64,000 bases of DNA from Gammaproteobacteria bacterium LSUCC0057 (GCA_004535795.1 SPIA01000001.1:381895-445894), one strand, 5' to 3'; counted from the first letter of the stretch, positions 35,203 to 46,398 are shown. Notes: a model not told the origin generated them from the sequence alone. Numbers and translations: made by a program.

Positions 35203-35538
35203 TTACTTGACGATCGGCTCGTCGAGCAGTTTAGCCGCCTCTTCAAGGCCGCCGGCGTTGACGACGTTGCTGTAGCCAATTTTGACCATGTAGTCGCGCG
35301 CCTGGCCAGAGCGATTGCCGCTGCGGCAGTAGAGGTAGATCGGTTGATCTTTATCCGGCGCCATCGCCTCAATCCCTTGGGCGAAGACATTTAGCTCTAG
35401 ATGGTGGGCCGACTGCAGTCGGCCCTCAGCCCACTCGGCCGGTGTGCGAACATCAATAATCATGGCAGTTTCCTCTATAGACCAGCTCGGCTGTGCGGCA
35501 AAGCAAGCCATCAAAATAGACAGTAGGGCGATGCGCAT
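35203..35538 (-). CDS. Periplasmic rhodanese-like protein
   Basis: 111 residues: signal peptide (about 1-19), then one rhodanese domain with IIDVRTPAEWAEGRL and active loop CRSGNRS. It is PspE-like and may transfer sulfane sulfur to cyanide or thiols in the periplasm. It converges with the amidase, 11 bp between stops. Confidence 0.88.
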   Translation of the reverse strand: MRIALLSILMACFAAQPSWSIEETAMIIDVRTPAEWAEGRLQSAHHLELNVFAQGIEAMAPDKDQPIYLYCRSGNRSGQARDYMVKIGYSNVVNAGGLEEAAKLLDEPIVK

Positions 35539-35571
35539 CGACTCTTCTCCCCGGTGACGGCGGCCACCCTG

Positions 35572-35599
35572 TTGGCGGCTACTCTGCGCACAGTATAAT
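35572..35599 (+). promoter_or_regulatory. Likely promoter of the crotonase-family gene
   Basis: TTGGCG, a 16-base spacer and perfect TATAAT, 33 bases before the ATG, in the gap between the rhodanese and crotonase genes. Confidence 0.55.
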
Positions 35600-35631
35600 C
35601 AAACGCCGCTAACCGCTTCTAGGAAAACTTT

Positions 35632-36456
35632 ATGGATAACCGGCCGGATAGTTCAACCACCCCAGCCAGTGTGATAACCGAGCGGCTCGGCCGTGTGCTG
35701 CTGGTCATCATCAATCGCCCGGCCGTGCGCAATGCCGTCGATTCGGCCACGGCGCGCGCTCTGGCGGAGGCATTTTTGGCCTTCGAGGCAGACGATCAGC
35801 TCACCGTGGCGGTATTGGCCGGTGCCGGCGGCCACTTCTGTGCCGGTGCCGACCTCAAGGCGATTGGTGCGCAGGCGTTTGCCCAATTACCGGTGATCGC
35901 AGCCGACAGCCCCGCCCTCAATGCAGATGGCCCGATGGGGCCGAGCTACCTGCAGCTCAGCAAGCCGGTGATCGCTGCCGTAGAGGGCTATGCAGTGGCC
36001 GGTGGGCTGGAGCTGGCCTGCTGGTGCGATTTGCGCGTAGTCGCCACCGATGCCACCTTTGGGGTCTTCTGTCGCCGCTTTGGGGTGCCGCTGATCGATG
36101 GCGGCACAGTGCGGCTGCCGCGGCTCATCGGCCAGTCGCGGGCGCTGGATATGGTGCTGACCGGGCGCCCGGTCGATGCCGCTGAGGCGTTGCAATTTGG
36201 TCTCGCCAACCGAGTGGTTGAGAGCGGTGGTGCGGTGGCGGCGGCGGTGGCGCTAGCCGAGCAGATCGCCGACTTTCCGCAGCGCTGCCTTCGCCACGAT
36301 CGCCAGTCGCTACTGCAGCAGTGGGGGCTGGATACCGGAGCGGCACTGGCCAACGAAAACGCGCTCGGACGGGCAACCTTTGCCAGCGGTGAAACCACCG
36401 CGGGTGCCCAGCGCTTTGCCGCGGGGGAAGGGCGCGGCGGTGATTTTGACCTGTGA
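35632..36456 (+). CDS. Crotonase/enoyl-CoA hydratase family protein
   Basis: 274 residues with the crotonase fold and CoA oxyanion-hole segments (GGHFCAGADLKAIG; EGYAVAGGLELACWCDLRV). The first catalytic Glu is kept in GGLELA, but where hydratases have PExxLGL this protein reads CRRFGVPLIDGG, so the second Glu is missing. It is therefore probably not a plain enoyl-CoA hydratase. AGGA precedes the ATG. No pathway partner is next to it. Confidence 0.82.
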   Translation: MDNRPDSSTTPASVITERLGRVLLVIINRPAVRNAVDSATARALAEAFLAFEADDQLTVAVLAGAGGHFCAGADLKAIGAQAFAQLPVIAADSPALNADGPMGPSYLQLSKPVIAAVEGYAVAGGLELACWCDLRVVATDATFGVFCRRFGVPLIDGGTVRLPRLIGQSRALDMVLTGRPVDAAEALQFGLANRVVESGGAVAAAVALAEQIADFPQRCLRHDRQSLLQQWGLDTGAALANENALGRATFASGETTAGAQRFAAGEGRGGDFDL

Positions 36457-36494
36457 GAAACTAGAATTAAATAGAGCGCTAGAGCACGCTGTGG

Positions 36495-36854
36495 TTAGCT
36501 CAATTTAGCCTCAATGAAGGCAATAATATCGTCGGACTCGTAGAGCCAGCGCACCTCGCCTTGTTGTTCGATGCGCAGGCACGGCACCTTGAGTCGGCCG
36601 CCACCGGCGAGCAGCTGCTCGGCAGCTGCGGTGTCGCGCTTGGCATCGACCATCGCCACGCTGGCGCCCAAGCGCGCCAGGGCGCGACGCACTTTGACGC
36701 AGAACGGACAAGCGCGGTAGTGATAGAGGGTCAGCCCCTTGAGCTGCTCAACGATCTGCGCCTGAGCTGCAGCGCTTTGCTGCGGTGGCTTAGGAAAAGT
36801 GAGCCAGTTGAAGAAAAGAATGCATTGACCGAGAAAAAAGCGAATGATGCGCAT
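36495..36854 (-). CDS. Glutaredoxin-domain membrane-anchored protein
   Basis: 119 residues. An N-terminal hydrophobic stretch (RFFLGQCILFFNWLTF) is followed by a glutaredoxin / GST N-terminal fold with active site YRACPFCVKVRRAL and KVPCLRIE (cis-Pro). It is likely a thiol reductase at the inner membrane. Confidence 0.85.
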   Translation of the reverse strand: MRIIRFFLGQCILFFNWLTFPKPPQQSAAAQAQIVEQLKGLTLYHYRACPFCVKVRRALARLGASVAMVDAKRDTAAAEQLLAGGGRLKVPCLRIEQQGEVRWLYESDDIIAFIEAKLS

Positions 36855-36928
36855 GGCAATTTCAGCCTAAAAGATGGGTGAAGACCGCTGCAAGGCCTTG
36901 GTGAGTGGCAGAGTGCCGGCGAAAAAAA

Positions 36929-37005
36929 TGGTGGGCCCAGTAGGACTTGAACCTACGACCAATCGATTATGAGTCGACTGCTCTAACCAACTGAGCTATG
37001 GGCCC
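36929..37005 (-). tRNA. ileX: tRNA-Ile with CAU anticodon (lysidine-modified type)
   Basis: A 77-base cloverleaf with 7-bp acceptor, D arm GCTCAGTTGGTTAGAGC, anticodon loop CTCATAA, T arm GGTTCAAGTCC and encoded CCA, followed by seven T (36922-36928) as terminator. CAU could mean Met, but the anticodon arm and variable region (TTGGTCG) resemble E. coli ileX rather than metT, and ileX also lies near rpoD. The C34 would need TilS modification to read AUA. Confidence 0.88.
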
Positions 37006-37164
37006 GTTTAAACTTGTCTGTTTGCCCGCTAACGGCGTTGCGCGGCACTCATCGCGCTGTCTCGTACCGATGCACGCTCTTTTACTCTTTACTGAAACGC
37101 CTATTCCAGTAGCCAAGCCGCAGCAACCACCGCAGCTTTACCGCGGCGGCATGATAGCCGATTC

Positions 37165-39006
<1,842 letters not shown>

Positions 39007-39096
39007 AGGGAATTCGTTCGAGGTCGGTGTTATTTAGGGGGTGGATTATACTGAATAATAATGCGCTTGCCCACTATCGGCGGCGTTGAAATAGCG

Positions 39097-41100
39097 TTAT
39101 TTATTCGCTCTCTGCTCTGCAAGGTACTGTTTTATTTTAACTTTTAGCGCCTCATCGGCTTCGCTGGCAGAGAGCGACAGCCATAATTTATGCAGCTGTT
39201 TTATCTGTGCCTCGCTGGCCCGGGTAACCGCTAATAACTGTTCAATTTGCTGCCCGGCAGGTTGGCTGCGCGCCAGTTTCTGCTGGAGGTGGCGCAGCGC
39301 GTCGAGAAACTCCTGATCGTCATCGCGGCCGGCCTGTTTGGGTGGTTGTAGCAGCTCCATAGCGGCGAGTTTTTTTAGCTGCTCGGTCTCTTCACTGGCA
39401 CCGTGGGTGCCCATCCAGTAAGCGATAATATTGGAGGGTTTGTAGTGGGGGTTGGCCTCGACCACTTTGAGTAGCCGCAGGAACAGTTTCAGTTCCGGGT
39501 CGGCACTGAGTTGCATTAGCTCGCGCTGCTCAACTAGCTCCGCCAGCTGCGGGTGGTTGAGCAGCAGCGCGGTGACAAATTGAGCGCTGGAAAGGCGCAT
39601 TTTGCTGCGCTGGCGGCGCTGCTGAGCGGCGTCGTAATCGCCTTCGCCGCCGTCGCTCGGATCGAATTCATAGTCGGCGTAGGGGTCGTTTTCGAGGTGC
39701 CCGCTGTACTCCGGGGGCAGCGCCGACGCTGGCGGTTGTGAGCTGCTGTGAGAAGAGGCCGGCGCGGTGGCCGCAGTGCGCCGTTGCCCTGGCGATTGGT
39801 GGCTGGCGACATACTCTTTGAGCTGCTCGGCGGCAATGCCGGTGCGCTCGGCCAACTCGGCCAATAACAGTTGCCGGAAAACCCCTTGAGGGATGCTGTT
39901 GATCGCCGGTGCCGCCTGTTTGGCCAGCCGCGCTTTGCCGTCGGCGCTGCTGCAGTCGATGCCGGCGCTGAGCTGCTCAAAGAGAAATTCAGAGAGCGGC
40001 TGGGCGCGGCTGAGCTGGCGGTTGAACCCTTCCGGGCCAATTTTGCGCACCAAGGTATCGGGGTCTTCGCCCTCTTGTAAGAACAGAAAACGGCAGCTGA
40101 CGCCGTCGCGCATTTGTGGCAGTGCCACCTCGAGTGAGCGCTCTGCCGCGCGGCGACCGGCTTTGTCGCCATCAAAACAGAACACCAGTTCCGAGGTGTA
40201 GCGAAACAATTTTTGCAGGTGGTCGGCGGTCAGCGCGGTGCCGAGCGTAGCGACTGCATTGTGAATGCCAAACTGCGCTAACGCGATCACGTCCATATAG
40301 CCCTCGACCATAATCAGCTGACTGATGTTACTCAGCTTTTGGCGCGCCTCGTATAGGCCGTAGAGTTCGCGGCCTTTATGGAATACCGGCGTCTCTGGCG
40401 AATTGAGGTATTTTGGTGTGCTGTCGTCGAGCACCCGGCCGCCAAAGCCAATGGTGCGGCCGCGCTGGTCGCGTATCGGGAAGGTGATGCGGTGGCGAAA
40501 GCGATCGTACTGCTTGCTCTCCTCTGGCTTGGTCACCAGCATGCCGCCCTCGTCGAGCAGCTGCAGCTTGCCAGGGTCGCCAGCGCCGACCGCCTTGAGG
40601 AGATTGTCCCAGCCAGGGGGGGCGTAACCGATGCCAAATTGCTGGGCAACCTTGCCGCTCAAGCCGCGGTTCTTCAGGTAGTTGACCGCCGTGGCGGCGC
40701 CGTTGTGTTGTTTAAGCTGCTGGCGAAAATACTGTTGTGACTGCTCGAGAATGTCGTAGAGATTGTCTTTTTTCGCCACCTGAACGCTGTCGCGCTGGGC
40801 CTCGCGCGGCACTTCAAGACCGGCGTTGCCAGCCAACATCTCGATGGCGGTGACAAAGTCGACGCGGTCGAACGCCATGACAAAACCGAGCGCATTGCCA
40901 CCGGCACCGCAGCCAAAGCAGTAGTAAAACTGTTTGTCTTGGGCGACGGTAAAAGAGGGAGTTTTTTCGTCGTGGAACGGGCAGCACGCCTTGTAGCTTT
41001 TACCGGCTTTTTTTAGATCGATGCGGGCGCTGACAATATCGACAATATCACTGCGATCGAGCAGATCATCGATAAACGACTGCGGTATTCGGCCGGCCAC
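39097..41100 (-). CDS. dnaG: DNA primase
   Basis: 667 residues. The start MAGRIP matches E. coli DnaG exactly and uses GTG. The zinc domain (Cys40, His43, Cys61, Cys64), the TOPRIM core (VEGYMDVIALAQFG, FCFDGDKAGRRAAERSLE) and a C-terminal DnaB-binding helical domain follow in order. It lays RNA primers at replication forks. It starts 28 bases after yqeY. Confidence 0.97.
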   Translation of the reverse strand: MAGRIPQSFIDDLLDRSDIVDIVSARIDLKKAGKSYKACCPFHDEKTPSFTVAQDKQFYYCFGCGAGGNALGFVMAFDRVDFVTAIEMLAGNAGLEVPREAQRDSVQVAKKDNLYDILEQSQQYFRQQLKQHNGAATAVNYLKNRGLSGKVAQQFGIGYAPPGWDNLLKAVGAGDPGKLQLLDEGGMLVTKPEESKQYDRFRHRITFPIRDQRGRTIGFGGRVLDDSTPKYLNSPETPVFHKGRELYGLYEARQKLSNISQLIMVEGYMDVIALAQFGIHNAVATLGTALTADHLQKLFRYTSELVFCFDGDKAGRRAAERSLEVALPQMRDGVSCRFLFLQEGEDPDTLVRKIGPEGFNRQLSRAQPLSEFLFEQLSAGIDCSSADGKARLAKQAAPAINSIPQGVFRQLLLAELAERTGIAAEQLKEYVASHQSPGQRRTAATAPASSHSSSQPPASALPPEYSGHLENDPYADYEFDPSDGGEGDYDAAQQRRQRSKMRLSSAQFVTALLLNHPQLAELVEQRELMQLSADPELKLFLRLLKVVEANPHYKPSNIIAYWMGTHGASEETEQLKKLAAMELLQPPKQAGRDDDQEFLDALRHLQQKLARSQPAGQQIEQLLAVTRASEAQIKQLHKLWLSLSASEADEALKVKIKQYLAEQRANK

Positions 41101-41128
41101 AGGCTGCTCAGCGTTGACTCGCCGCCAT

Positions 41129-41578
41129 TTAACTGAGCGCTCGCTTGACCATGCCGCTCACTGCGCCGGCGTCTGCGCGGCCTTGAATGAGCGGCTTGAC
41201 GATCGCCATCACCGCGCCCATCTGCTGCATGGAGCTGGCGCCGCTCTGGGCGATGGCATCGGCGATCAGTGCGGCGATCACCTCGTCGCTGAGTGGTTGC
41301 GGCAGGAAGGTCTGAATAACGGCAATTTCGGCCTGCTCGATGTCGGCCAGCTCTTGCCGTCCGGCGGCGCTAAACTGGCTGATGGAGTCGCGGCGCTGTT
41401 TGACCATTTTATCTAGCACCGCCAATACACGGCTGTCGTCCAGCTCAATACGCTCATCGACTTCAAGCCGTTTAATTTCGGCCTGTATGAGCCGTATGGT
41501 GCCCAAGCGCTGTTTCTCTTTGGCGCGCATCGCCTCTTTCATGGCGTCACTGAGTTGCTGCTTTAAAGAATGGGTCAT
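41129..41578 (-). CDS. yqeY: GatB/YqeY-domain protein
   Basis: 149-residue helical protein of the YqeY family, related to the tail of GatB and probably tRNA- or amidotransferase-linked. It starts LKQQLSDAMKEAMRAKEKQR and has GRADAGAVSGMVKRAL at its end. It is inserted between rpsU and dnaG, as in many Pseudomonas genomes. Confidence 0.93.
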   Translation of the reverse strand: MTHSLKQQLSDAMKEAMRAKEKQRLGTIRLIQAEIKRLEVDERIELDDSRVLAVLDKMVKQRRDSISQFSAAGRQELADIEQAEIAVIQTFLPQPLSDEVIAALIADAIAQSGASSMQQMGAVMAIVKPLIQGRADAGAVSGMVKRALS

Positions 41579-41636
41579 GCGTTTCTCCGGTGGTCGCAGG
41601 TCGCCGCGAGGGTGGATTAAAATGCCATAGAAACAC

Positions 41637-41656
41637 AAAAAGCGCCAATCGGCGCT
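41637..41656 (-). terminator. Internal terminator between rpsU and yqeY-dnaG
   Basis: Read leftward: AGCGCC-GATT-GGCGCT followed by TTTTT. A leaky terminator here keeps S21 output above primase and sigma, as described for the E. coli macromolecular synthesis operon. Confidence 0.85.
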
Positions 41657-41708
41657 CTTTGGTTATCACTCTGAGGGGGTGTCCGCAGCGGTGGGCTGGG
41701 GCGCTTAC

Positions 41709-41924
41709 TCAGTAGAGACGGGTAAACTTGCGTGATTCGCGGGAAACTTTTTTCTGGTTGCGCTTAACGGCGGCTGCGGCTTTGCGCTTGCGCTCCCAGG
41801 TGGGCTTCTCGTAAAACTCTTCGCTGCGAACTTTGGCGAGAATACCGGCTTTTTCACAGGAGCGTTTGAAGCGACGCAAGGCTACGTCGAAGGGCTCGTT
41901 TTCTTTTACGCGAACGCTGGGCAT
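41709..41924 (-). CDS. rpsU: 30S ribosomal protein S21
   Basis: 71 residues, basic, the usual length: [20 protein letters not shown] to KFTRLY. It is first in the rpsU-yqeY-dnaG-rpoD operon, behind a strong promoter. Confidence 0.98.
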   Translation of the reverse strand: MPSVRVKENEPFDVALRRFKRSCEKAGILAKVRSEEFYEKPTWERKRKAAAAVKRNQKKVSRESRKFTRLY

Positions 41925-42010
41925 TAATGGCAATCCTATTTTGTAAAGTGTTAAACAGCAGCGAGGCTGTTGCCGCCGGCGGAACACCTAGCCCGCCAAT
42001 CAGGGCGCGA

Positions 42011-42039
42011 ATTATAGGGGCAACGCTTGGCCGATGCAA
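42011..42039 (-). promoter_or_regulatory. Sigma-70 promoter of the rpsU operon
   Basis: Read leftward: TTGCAT, 17-base spacer, perfect TATAAT, about 87 bases before rpsU. Confidence 0.75.
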
Positions 42040-42054
42040 ACCCACAACGCAGTT

Positions 42055-42083
42055 TTGGTGATTGGCGCTAAAAGGCTTATATT
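42055..42083 (+). promoter_or_regulatory. Likely promoter of tsaD-folB-folK
   Basis: TTGGTG, 17-base spacer, TATATT, 35 bases before tsaD and back to back with the rpsU promoter. Confidence 0.55.
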
Positions 42084-42118
42084 ACCCGACCTTGTGACAG
42101 CGGAATTAGGCGAGCGAA

Positions 42119-43183
42119 ATGTTGGTGTTGGGTATTGAAAGCTCCTGCGATGAGACTGGGCTGGCGCTCTACTGCAGCCAGCGCGGGCTGCTGGCGCACA
42201 ATATTTACTCGCAAGTTAAACTGCACCGCGCCTTTGGTGGCGTGGTCCCTGAGCTTGCCTCGCGCGACCACGCCCGCAAGTTGTTGCCGCTCCTCGAGCA
42301 GCTGTTCAGCGCGGCGGCAGTTGACAAAAGCGAGCTTGAGGGTATCGCTTACACTGCCGGGCCGGGGTTGATGGGGGCGCTGTTGGTCGGCGCCTCGTTC
42401 GCCAAGGCGTTGGCGTGGAGCCTCTCGGTGCCGGCGATTGGTGTTCATCATATGGAGGGCCATCTGCTGGCGCCAATGCTCGAGCAGAACCCGCCGCAAT
42501 TTCCTTTTGTGGCGCTGCTGGTCTCCGGCGGCCATACCCAGCTGGTTGCGGTCGAAGGGGTGGGGCGCTACCAAACGCTCGGCGAATCGGTCGACGATGC
42601 CGCCGGTGAGGCGTTTGATAAGACAGCGAAATTGCTCGACTTAGACTACCCAGGCGGCCCCCACTTAGCCGCTCTGGCCGAGCGCGGCGATGCCGCGCGC
42701 TACCGCTTTCCTCGGCCGATGACCGATCGCCCGGGTCTGGATTTTAGTTTTTCTGGGTTGAAGACCTTTGCCCGCAACTTGATCGCGCAAGAGCGGGGTG
42801 ATCAGCCGCTGCCCAGCGCGCAGTGCATGGCCGATATCGCCGCTGGCTTTGAGCTGGCGGTGGCGGAGACGCTGGCAATTAAATGCCGGCGTGCACTGCA
42901 GCAGACCGCCATGCAGCGGCTGGTGATTGCCGGTGGAGTTTCGGCCAACCAGACTTTGCGGCGGGTGTTGACCGCAGCAGTGGAGAAAGTGGATGGCCAG
43001 CTATTTTACGCCCGGCAAGAATTTTGTACCGATAATGGAGCCATGATCGCCTATGCCGGTTGGCGTCGTTTGGCGGCGGCGCAACGCAGTGGCGAGCTCG
43101 CTGGCGCGCCACAGAACTTGGCGGTGGAGGTGCGGCCGCGGTGGCCTCTCGACCAGCTGCCAGCAATTACCGAGGTTGTCTGA
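42119..43183 (+). CDS. tsaD: tRNA threonylcarbamoyladenosine transferase TsaD
   Basis: 354 residues, ASKHA fold. It transfers the threonylcarbamoyl group to A37 of ANN-decoding tRNAs with TsaB and TsaE. The metal site HHMEGHLL, the start [10 protein letters not shown] and [11 protein letters not shown] are clear. It is coupled to folB by a one-base TGATG overlap and divergent from rpsU, as in E. coli and Pseudomonas. Confidence 0.97.
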   Translation: MLVLGIESSCDETGLALYCSQRGLLAHNIYSQVKLHRAFGGVVPELASRDHARKLLPLLEQLFSAAAVDKSELEGIAYTAGPGLMGALLVGASFAKALAWSLSVPAIGVHHMEGHLLAPMLEQNPPQFPFVALLVSGGHTQLVAVEGVGRYQTLGESVDDAAGEAFDKTAKLLDLDYPGGPHLAALAERGDAARYRFPRPMTDRPGLDFSFSGLKTFARNLIAQERGDQPLPSAQCMADIAAGFELAVAETLAIKCRRALQQTAMQRLVIAGGVSANQTLRRVLTAAVEKVDGQLFYARQEFCTDNGAMIAYAGWRRLAAAQRSGELAGAPQNLAVEVRPRWPLDQLPAITEVV

Positions 43184-43539
43184 TGGATATTGTCTACATA
43201 AAGAATTTACAAATAGAGTGCATCATCGGCATTTTTGACTGGGAGCGCGAGGTCAAGCAGCGGGTCAGTATCGACTTAGAGATGTCGACTGATATCCGTC
43301 CGGCGGCAGAGACCGACGACATCGCCTTTGCGCTCAACTATAAATCGATCTCTAAGCGTGTGCAGCAGTTTGTCGCCGACAGCCAATTTTTGCTGGTTGA
43401 GACTATGGCCGAGCAGGTGGCGGCTATTATTCGCAGCGAATTCTCGGTGCAGTGGCTGCGTCTGCGCCTCAGCAAGCCCGGGGCGCTGCGCGCCGCCGAC
43501 GATGTTGGTCTGATCATCGAGCGCGGCGAGCGCTGCTGA
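43183..43539 (+). CDS. folB: Dihydroneopterin aldolase
   Basis: 118 residues. It splits dihydroneopterin in folate synthesis. The family pattern IVYIKNLQIECIIGIFDWER and the C-terminal KPGALRAADDVGLIIERG are present. It overlaps tsaD and folK by one base each (TGATG), so all three are translated together. Confidence 0.95.
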   Translation: MDIVYIKNLQIECIIGIFDWEREVKQRVSIDLEMSTDIRPAAETDDIAFALNYKSISKRVQQFVADSQFLLVETMAEQVAAIIRSEFSVQWLRLRLSKPGALRAADDVGLIIERGERC

Positions 43540-44060
43540 TGAGCCGGCTCTACCTTTCGCTGGGCAGCAATATCAACCGCTATCAGAATATGACAGCGGC
43601 GCTGGATGCACTGGCCGACCACTATGGCGAACTGCTGATCTCGCCGGTCTACGAGAGTGCGGCAGTTGGTTTTAGTGGTGATGCCTTTCTCAACAATGTA
43701 GTCGCCATCGACACCGACTTGAACTTGGCCGCAGTGGCGGCGCAGCTAAAACAGATTGAGGCCGACAACGGCCGGCTGCGCAATGGTGAAAAGTTTAGCG
43801 GCAGAACGCTGGATATCGACATCCTCACCTGCGACGACTGGGTCGGCAACTTTGCCGGTATCGAGCTGCCGCGCGAGGAGATTCTCTACAACGCTTATGT
43901 GCTCAAACCGCTGGCCGATATCGCGCCGCTGCAGTGCCACCCGCTAGTGGGGCGCAGTTATCAACAGTTGTGGTCGGAGTACGATGCCAGCCGACAACCG
44001 TTGCGGGCGGTTGAGTTTCGCTGGCACCAGCGCTTACTGCCACTGCCCGAGAGCGACTGA
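43539..44060 (+). CDS. folK: Hydroxymethyldihydropterin pyrophosphokinase
   Basis: 173 residues. It moves pyrophosphate from ATP to 6-hydroxymethyl-dihydropterin, the step after FolB. The motifs LSLGSNIN and SGRTLDIDILTC (catalytic Asp pair) are present. It converges with cca, 5 bp between stops. Confidence 0.94.
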   Translation: MSRLYLSLGSNINRYQNMTAALDALADHYGELLISPVYESAAVGFSGDAFLNNVVAIDTDLNLAAVAAQLKQIEADNGRLRNGEKFSGRTLDIDILTCDDWVGNFAGIELPREEILYNAYVLKPLADIAPLQCHPLVGRSYQQLWSEYDASRQPLRAVEFRWHQRLLPLPESD

Positions 44061-44065
44061 GCTAT

Positions 44066-45229
44066 TCAGTGGCTCTCCAGCAGAGCCTGCACACTCTCCA
44101 GCTGGCGCTGGTAGAGTGTCTCGCCGATCTCCTGGCCACTGGCCCCGGCGGCGACGATGTCGGCGATAGAAATCTGCGCCAGCGACTGCTGCAGTGTCAA
44201 TAGCTGCTCGCTGTCGGTGGCCAGTGGCGGTTGCGGCAAGCGCGCCGCACAGTGCAGCAGTTGTGCTAATTTGTCAGCCGATTTGAGTCCGCCGCTACCC
44301 TGCAGGGCAGCCAGCAGCTGTTCTGCGCTGAGCGAGTGCGGCGCCCGCAAGGCGGGGCCAAAGCGGCACAGCTGCAGTGTCAGCTGGCGCGTTTTAGTCG
44401 GGGTGCGCAGCCGCTTACAGAGCTGCTCGATGCTATGGTTGTCGCTGCGCGGTGTGCAGCCGGCATCGCTAGCGCGGGCACACAGCAGGGCAAATTTTTC
44501 GGCACTGTTATGGCCGGCGCGATCTGCGGCGGCCAAAGTTTCGCACAGCTGCTCTTGTTTCACCGGGCTGCCGGCAAGCTCAGCGAACAGTTTTTCAAAA
44601 GCGCCACACTGCACCAGCGTCTGCACATAGATGGCGCCATCGCGTTCACCCAGCGCGCGGTCGGTCTCGCGCCAGACCCGCTCGGCAGAGAGGTATTGCA
44701 GCTCCCCACTGGCACTAATCTGTTGCATGAGCGCCAACGTCTGGGGCGCCACGGTAAAGCCCAGGTGGTGGTAGCGGGCGGCAAAGCGCGCGACGCGCAA
44801 CACCCGCAGCGGGTCCTCGCAAAAAGCCGGTGAGATATGCCGCAACAGGCGATGCTGCAGATCGCTCACGCCGCCACAGGGGTCGGTCAACTCACCGTTG
44901 GCGTCTTCGGCAATGGCGTTGACAGTGAGATCGCGACGCTGCAGGTCCTGTTCGAGAGTGACGTCGGCCGCGGCGTAAAAGTTGAAGCCGTGGTAGCCGT
45001 GGCCGCTTTTGCGCTCGGTGCGCGCCAGTGCGTATTCGTCGCCACTGGCGGGGTCTATAAAAACCGGAAAGTCGCGCCCCACCGGGGTTAAGCCGGCCGC
45101 TACTAGCTGCTCTGGCGTGGCACCCACGACCACCCAGTCGGTCTCATTGCTGGGGTAGCCGAGCAGGCGATCGCGCACCGCTCCGCCAACGCGGTAACGG
45201 TTGAGGGCGTCGAGTGGCGAGTTGGTCAC
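44066..45229 (-). CDS. cca: CCA-adding tRNA nucleotidyltransferase
   Basis: 387 residues. The class II nucleotidyltransferase head has [13 protein letters not shown], the metal pair region [19 protein letters not shown] and [16 protein letters not shown]. It repairs or adds CCA ends. It is shorter than E. coli Cca (412), and I see no C-terminal HD phosphohydrolase motif. It starts 3 bases after the fnr-like gene. Confidence 0.94.
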   Translation of the reverse strand: MTNSPLDALNRYRVGGAVRDRLLGYPSNETDWVVVGATPEQLVAAGLTPVGRDFPVFIDPASGDEYALARTERKSGHGYHGFNFYAAADVTLEQDLQRRDLTVNAIAEDANGELTDPCGGVSDLQHRLLRHISPAFCEDPLRVLRVARFAARYHHLGFTVAPQTLALMQQISASGELQYLSAERVWRETDRALGERDGAIYVQTLVQCGAFEKLFAELAGSPVKQEQLCETLAAADRAGHNSAEKFALLCARASDAGCTPRSDNHSIEQLCKRLRTPTKTRQLTLQLCRFGPALRAPHSLSAEQLLAALQGSGGLKSADKLAQLLHCAARLPQPPLATDSEQLLTLQQSLAQISIADIVAAGASGQEIGETLYQRQLESVQALLESH

Positions 45230-45232
45230 AGC

Positions 45233-45955
45233 TCAGTCGCTATCACTGCTGAGTGTTTGCAACTGCTCCAGCGCCAGCAGGGTGATGTCGCGTTTGTCGG
45301 CGGCGATCAGCTGTTTTTGCTGGAAGCGGCCAAACACCCGACTGATGGTTTCGACCGTGAGGCCGAGATAGTTGCCAATTTCGGCGCGCGACATCGGCAG
45401 GCGGAAACGGGTTGGCGACAATTTTTGTCTCGCTAAGCGGTTGGAGATCGATACCAGCAGCGCCGCCACCCGCTGCTCGGCAGAGCTTTTGCTGAGCAAC
45501 GCTAACATCTGCTGATCTACCGCCAGTTCGCGACTCATCAGCTGCATAAAATGGCGGCGCAGGTCGGGCAGGGTGACGCTCAACTCATCCATGCGATCGG
45601 CGGGGATGGCACAGATAGCGGTAGTCTCCAGAGCCGTGGCGGTATTGGTGTGGCGCCCCTCGGCGAGGCCATCCCAGCCAAAGATCTCACCGGGCAGATA
45701 AAAGCCGGTGATCTGCTCGGTGCCATCGGCATTGGTGATGGCGGCTTTGACGGCGCCGCTGCGCACCGCGTAGACCCCTTGGTAGCTGTCGCCGACAAAG
45801 AACACAGTCTCTCTGCGCTGCAGCGGTTTGCCGCGCTCAATGACCACATCTAACTTGCCCATATCGCTCACCTGTAGGGCGAGTGGCAGGCAGAGTGGGT
45901 TCATGCGGCAGTTCTGACAGCTTGTGGTTCCATTGGGGCAGCTGGCCGTAGACAT
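45233..45955 (-). CDS. fnr: FNR/ANR-type oxygen-sensing regulator
   Basis: 240 residues, Crp fold. N-terminal Cys13, Cys16, Cys22 and internal Cys115 (TAICAIPADRMDEL) match the 4Fe-4S ligands of E. coli FNR (20, 23, 29, 122). The cyclic-nucleotide-like barrel is followed by a helix-turn-helix with IGNYLGLTVETISRVFGRFQ, the FNR-specific recognition helix. It switches genes on when oxygen is low. The adjacent ccm genes are a plausible target. Confidence 0.93.
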   Translation of the reverse strand: MSTASCPNGTTSCQNCRMNPLCLPLALQVSDMGKLDVVIERGKPLQRRETVFFVGDSYQGVYAVRSGAVKAAITNADGTEQITGFYLPGEIFGWDGLAEGRHTNTATALETTAICAIPADRMDELSVTLPDLRRHFMQLMSRELAVDQQMLALLSKSSAEQRVAALLVSISNRLARQKLSPTRFRLPMSRAEIGNYLGLTVETISRVFGRFQQKQLIAADKRDITLLALEQLQTLSSDSD

Positions 45956-46074
45956 TGGGTATCCTTTTGAGTGAGGCGCGAGTGAATTCCATCTGACTTG
46001 CCAATTATAGCCCTGCGCACCGAGTCGGTCACCTCCGTGATTTTTTATGCCCTCTATAAAAATATACTAAACAG

Positions 46075-46088
46075 CTGATTTTTATCGG
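46075..46088. promoter_or_regulatory. Weak FNR-box-like sequence
   Basis: CTGAT-TTTT-ATCGG against consensus TTGAT-N4-ATCAA, three mismatches. It lies in the AT-rich 248-bp gap between fnr and the PA3496-family gene. That gap also has a TATACT (46062 region) but no convincing -35. Low confidence. Confidence 0.25.
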
Positions 46089-46203
46089 TTTATTTTTCTT
46101 GACCAAGCGGCCTCCAGAGATTATTTTGCCCCCGAGCGGCAGCGGGTTTTGCGCCGACTTTTTCGGTGGTTTTTTTGCTAGTCAGACAGGAGCGGAGCGG
46201 CCA

Positions 46204-46398
46204 ATGAGCGACGAAGATTTTGATGCAGAGAGCGACCTGGACAGCGAAGAGGCAGAGCCTGAGCGCGAAGTCTCCAGCGCAGCCGCGGAGCGTGCCCGCG
46301 CTCAAGTCAGCCTGGAAGCGCGGCGGCGGTTAGAGGCCAAGCTTGAGGAGGCGCGGTTGCGACGCCAGATTGGCGAGTACGATTACGATATCGATTAG
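46204..46398 (+). CDS. PA3496-family small protein
   Basis: 64 residues, very acidic at the start (DEDFDAESDLDSEEAE), basic in the helical C-terminal half and ending RLRRQIGEYDYDID. It matches the PA3496 family seen in Pseudomonas relatives and tentatively linked to envelope integrity; the function is not established. AGGAG lies 11 bases before the ATG. Confidence 0.75.
   Translation: MSDEDFDAESDLDSEEAEPEREVSSAAAERARAQVSLEARRRLEAKLEEARLRRQIGEYDYDID

Noticed and set aside
36929..37005. Assignment of the CAU tRNA as tRNA-Met
   Set aside because: The anticodon arm and variable loop resemble ileX, and the position near rpoD matches ileX; Met remains a minor possibility.
37130..37162. GC-rich hairpin just after rpoD as a terminator
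   Set aside because: The stem needs G-U pairs and no T run follows, so the evidence is too weak to list.
46090..46305. A 71-codon minus-strand frame between fnr and ccmA
   Set aside because: It overlaps the PA3496-family gene, lacks a ribosome site and resembles nothing.
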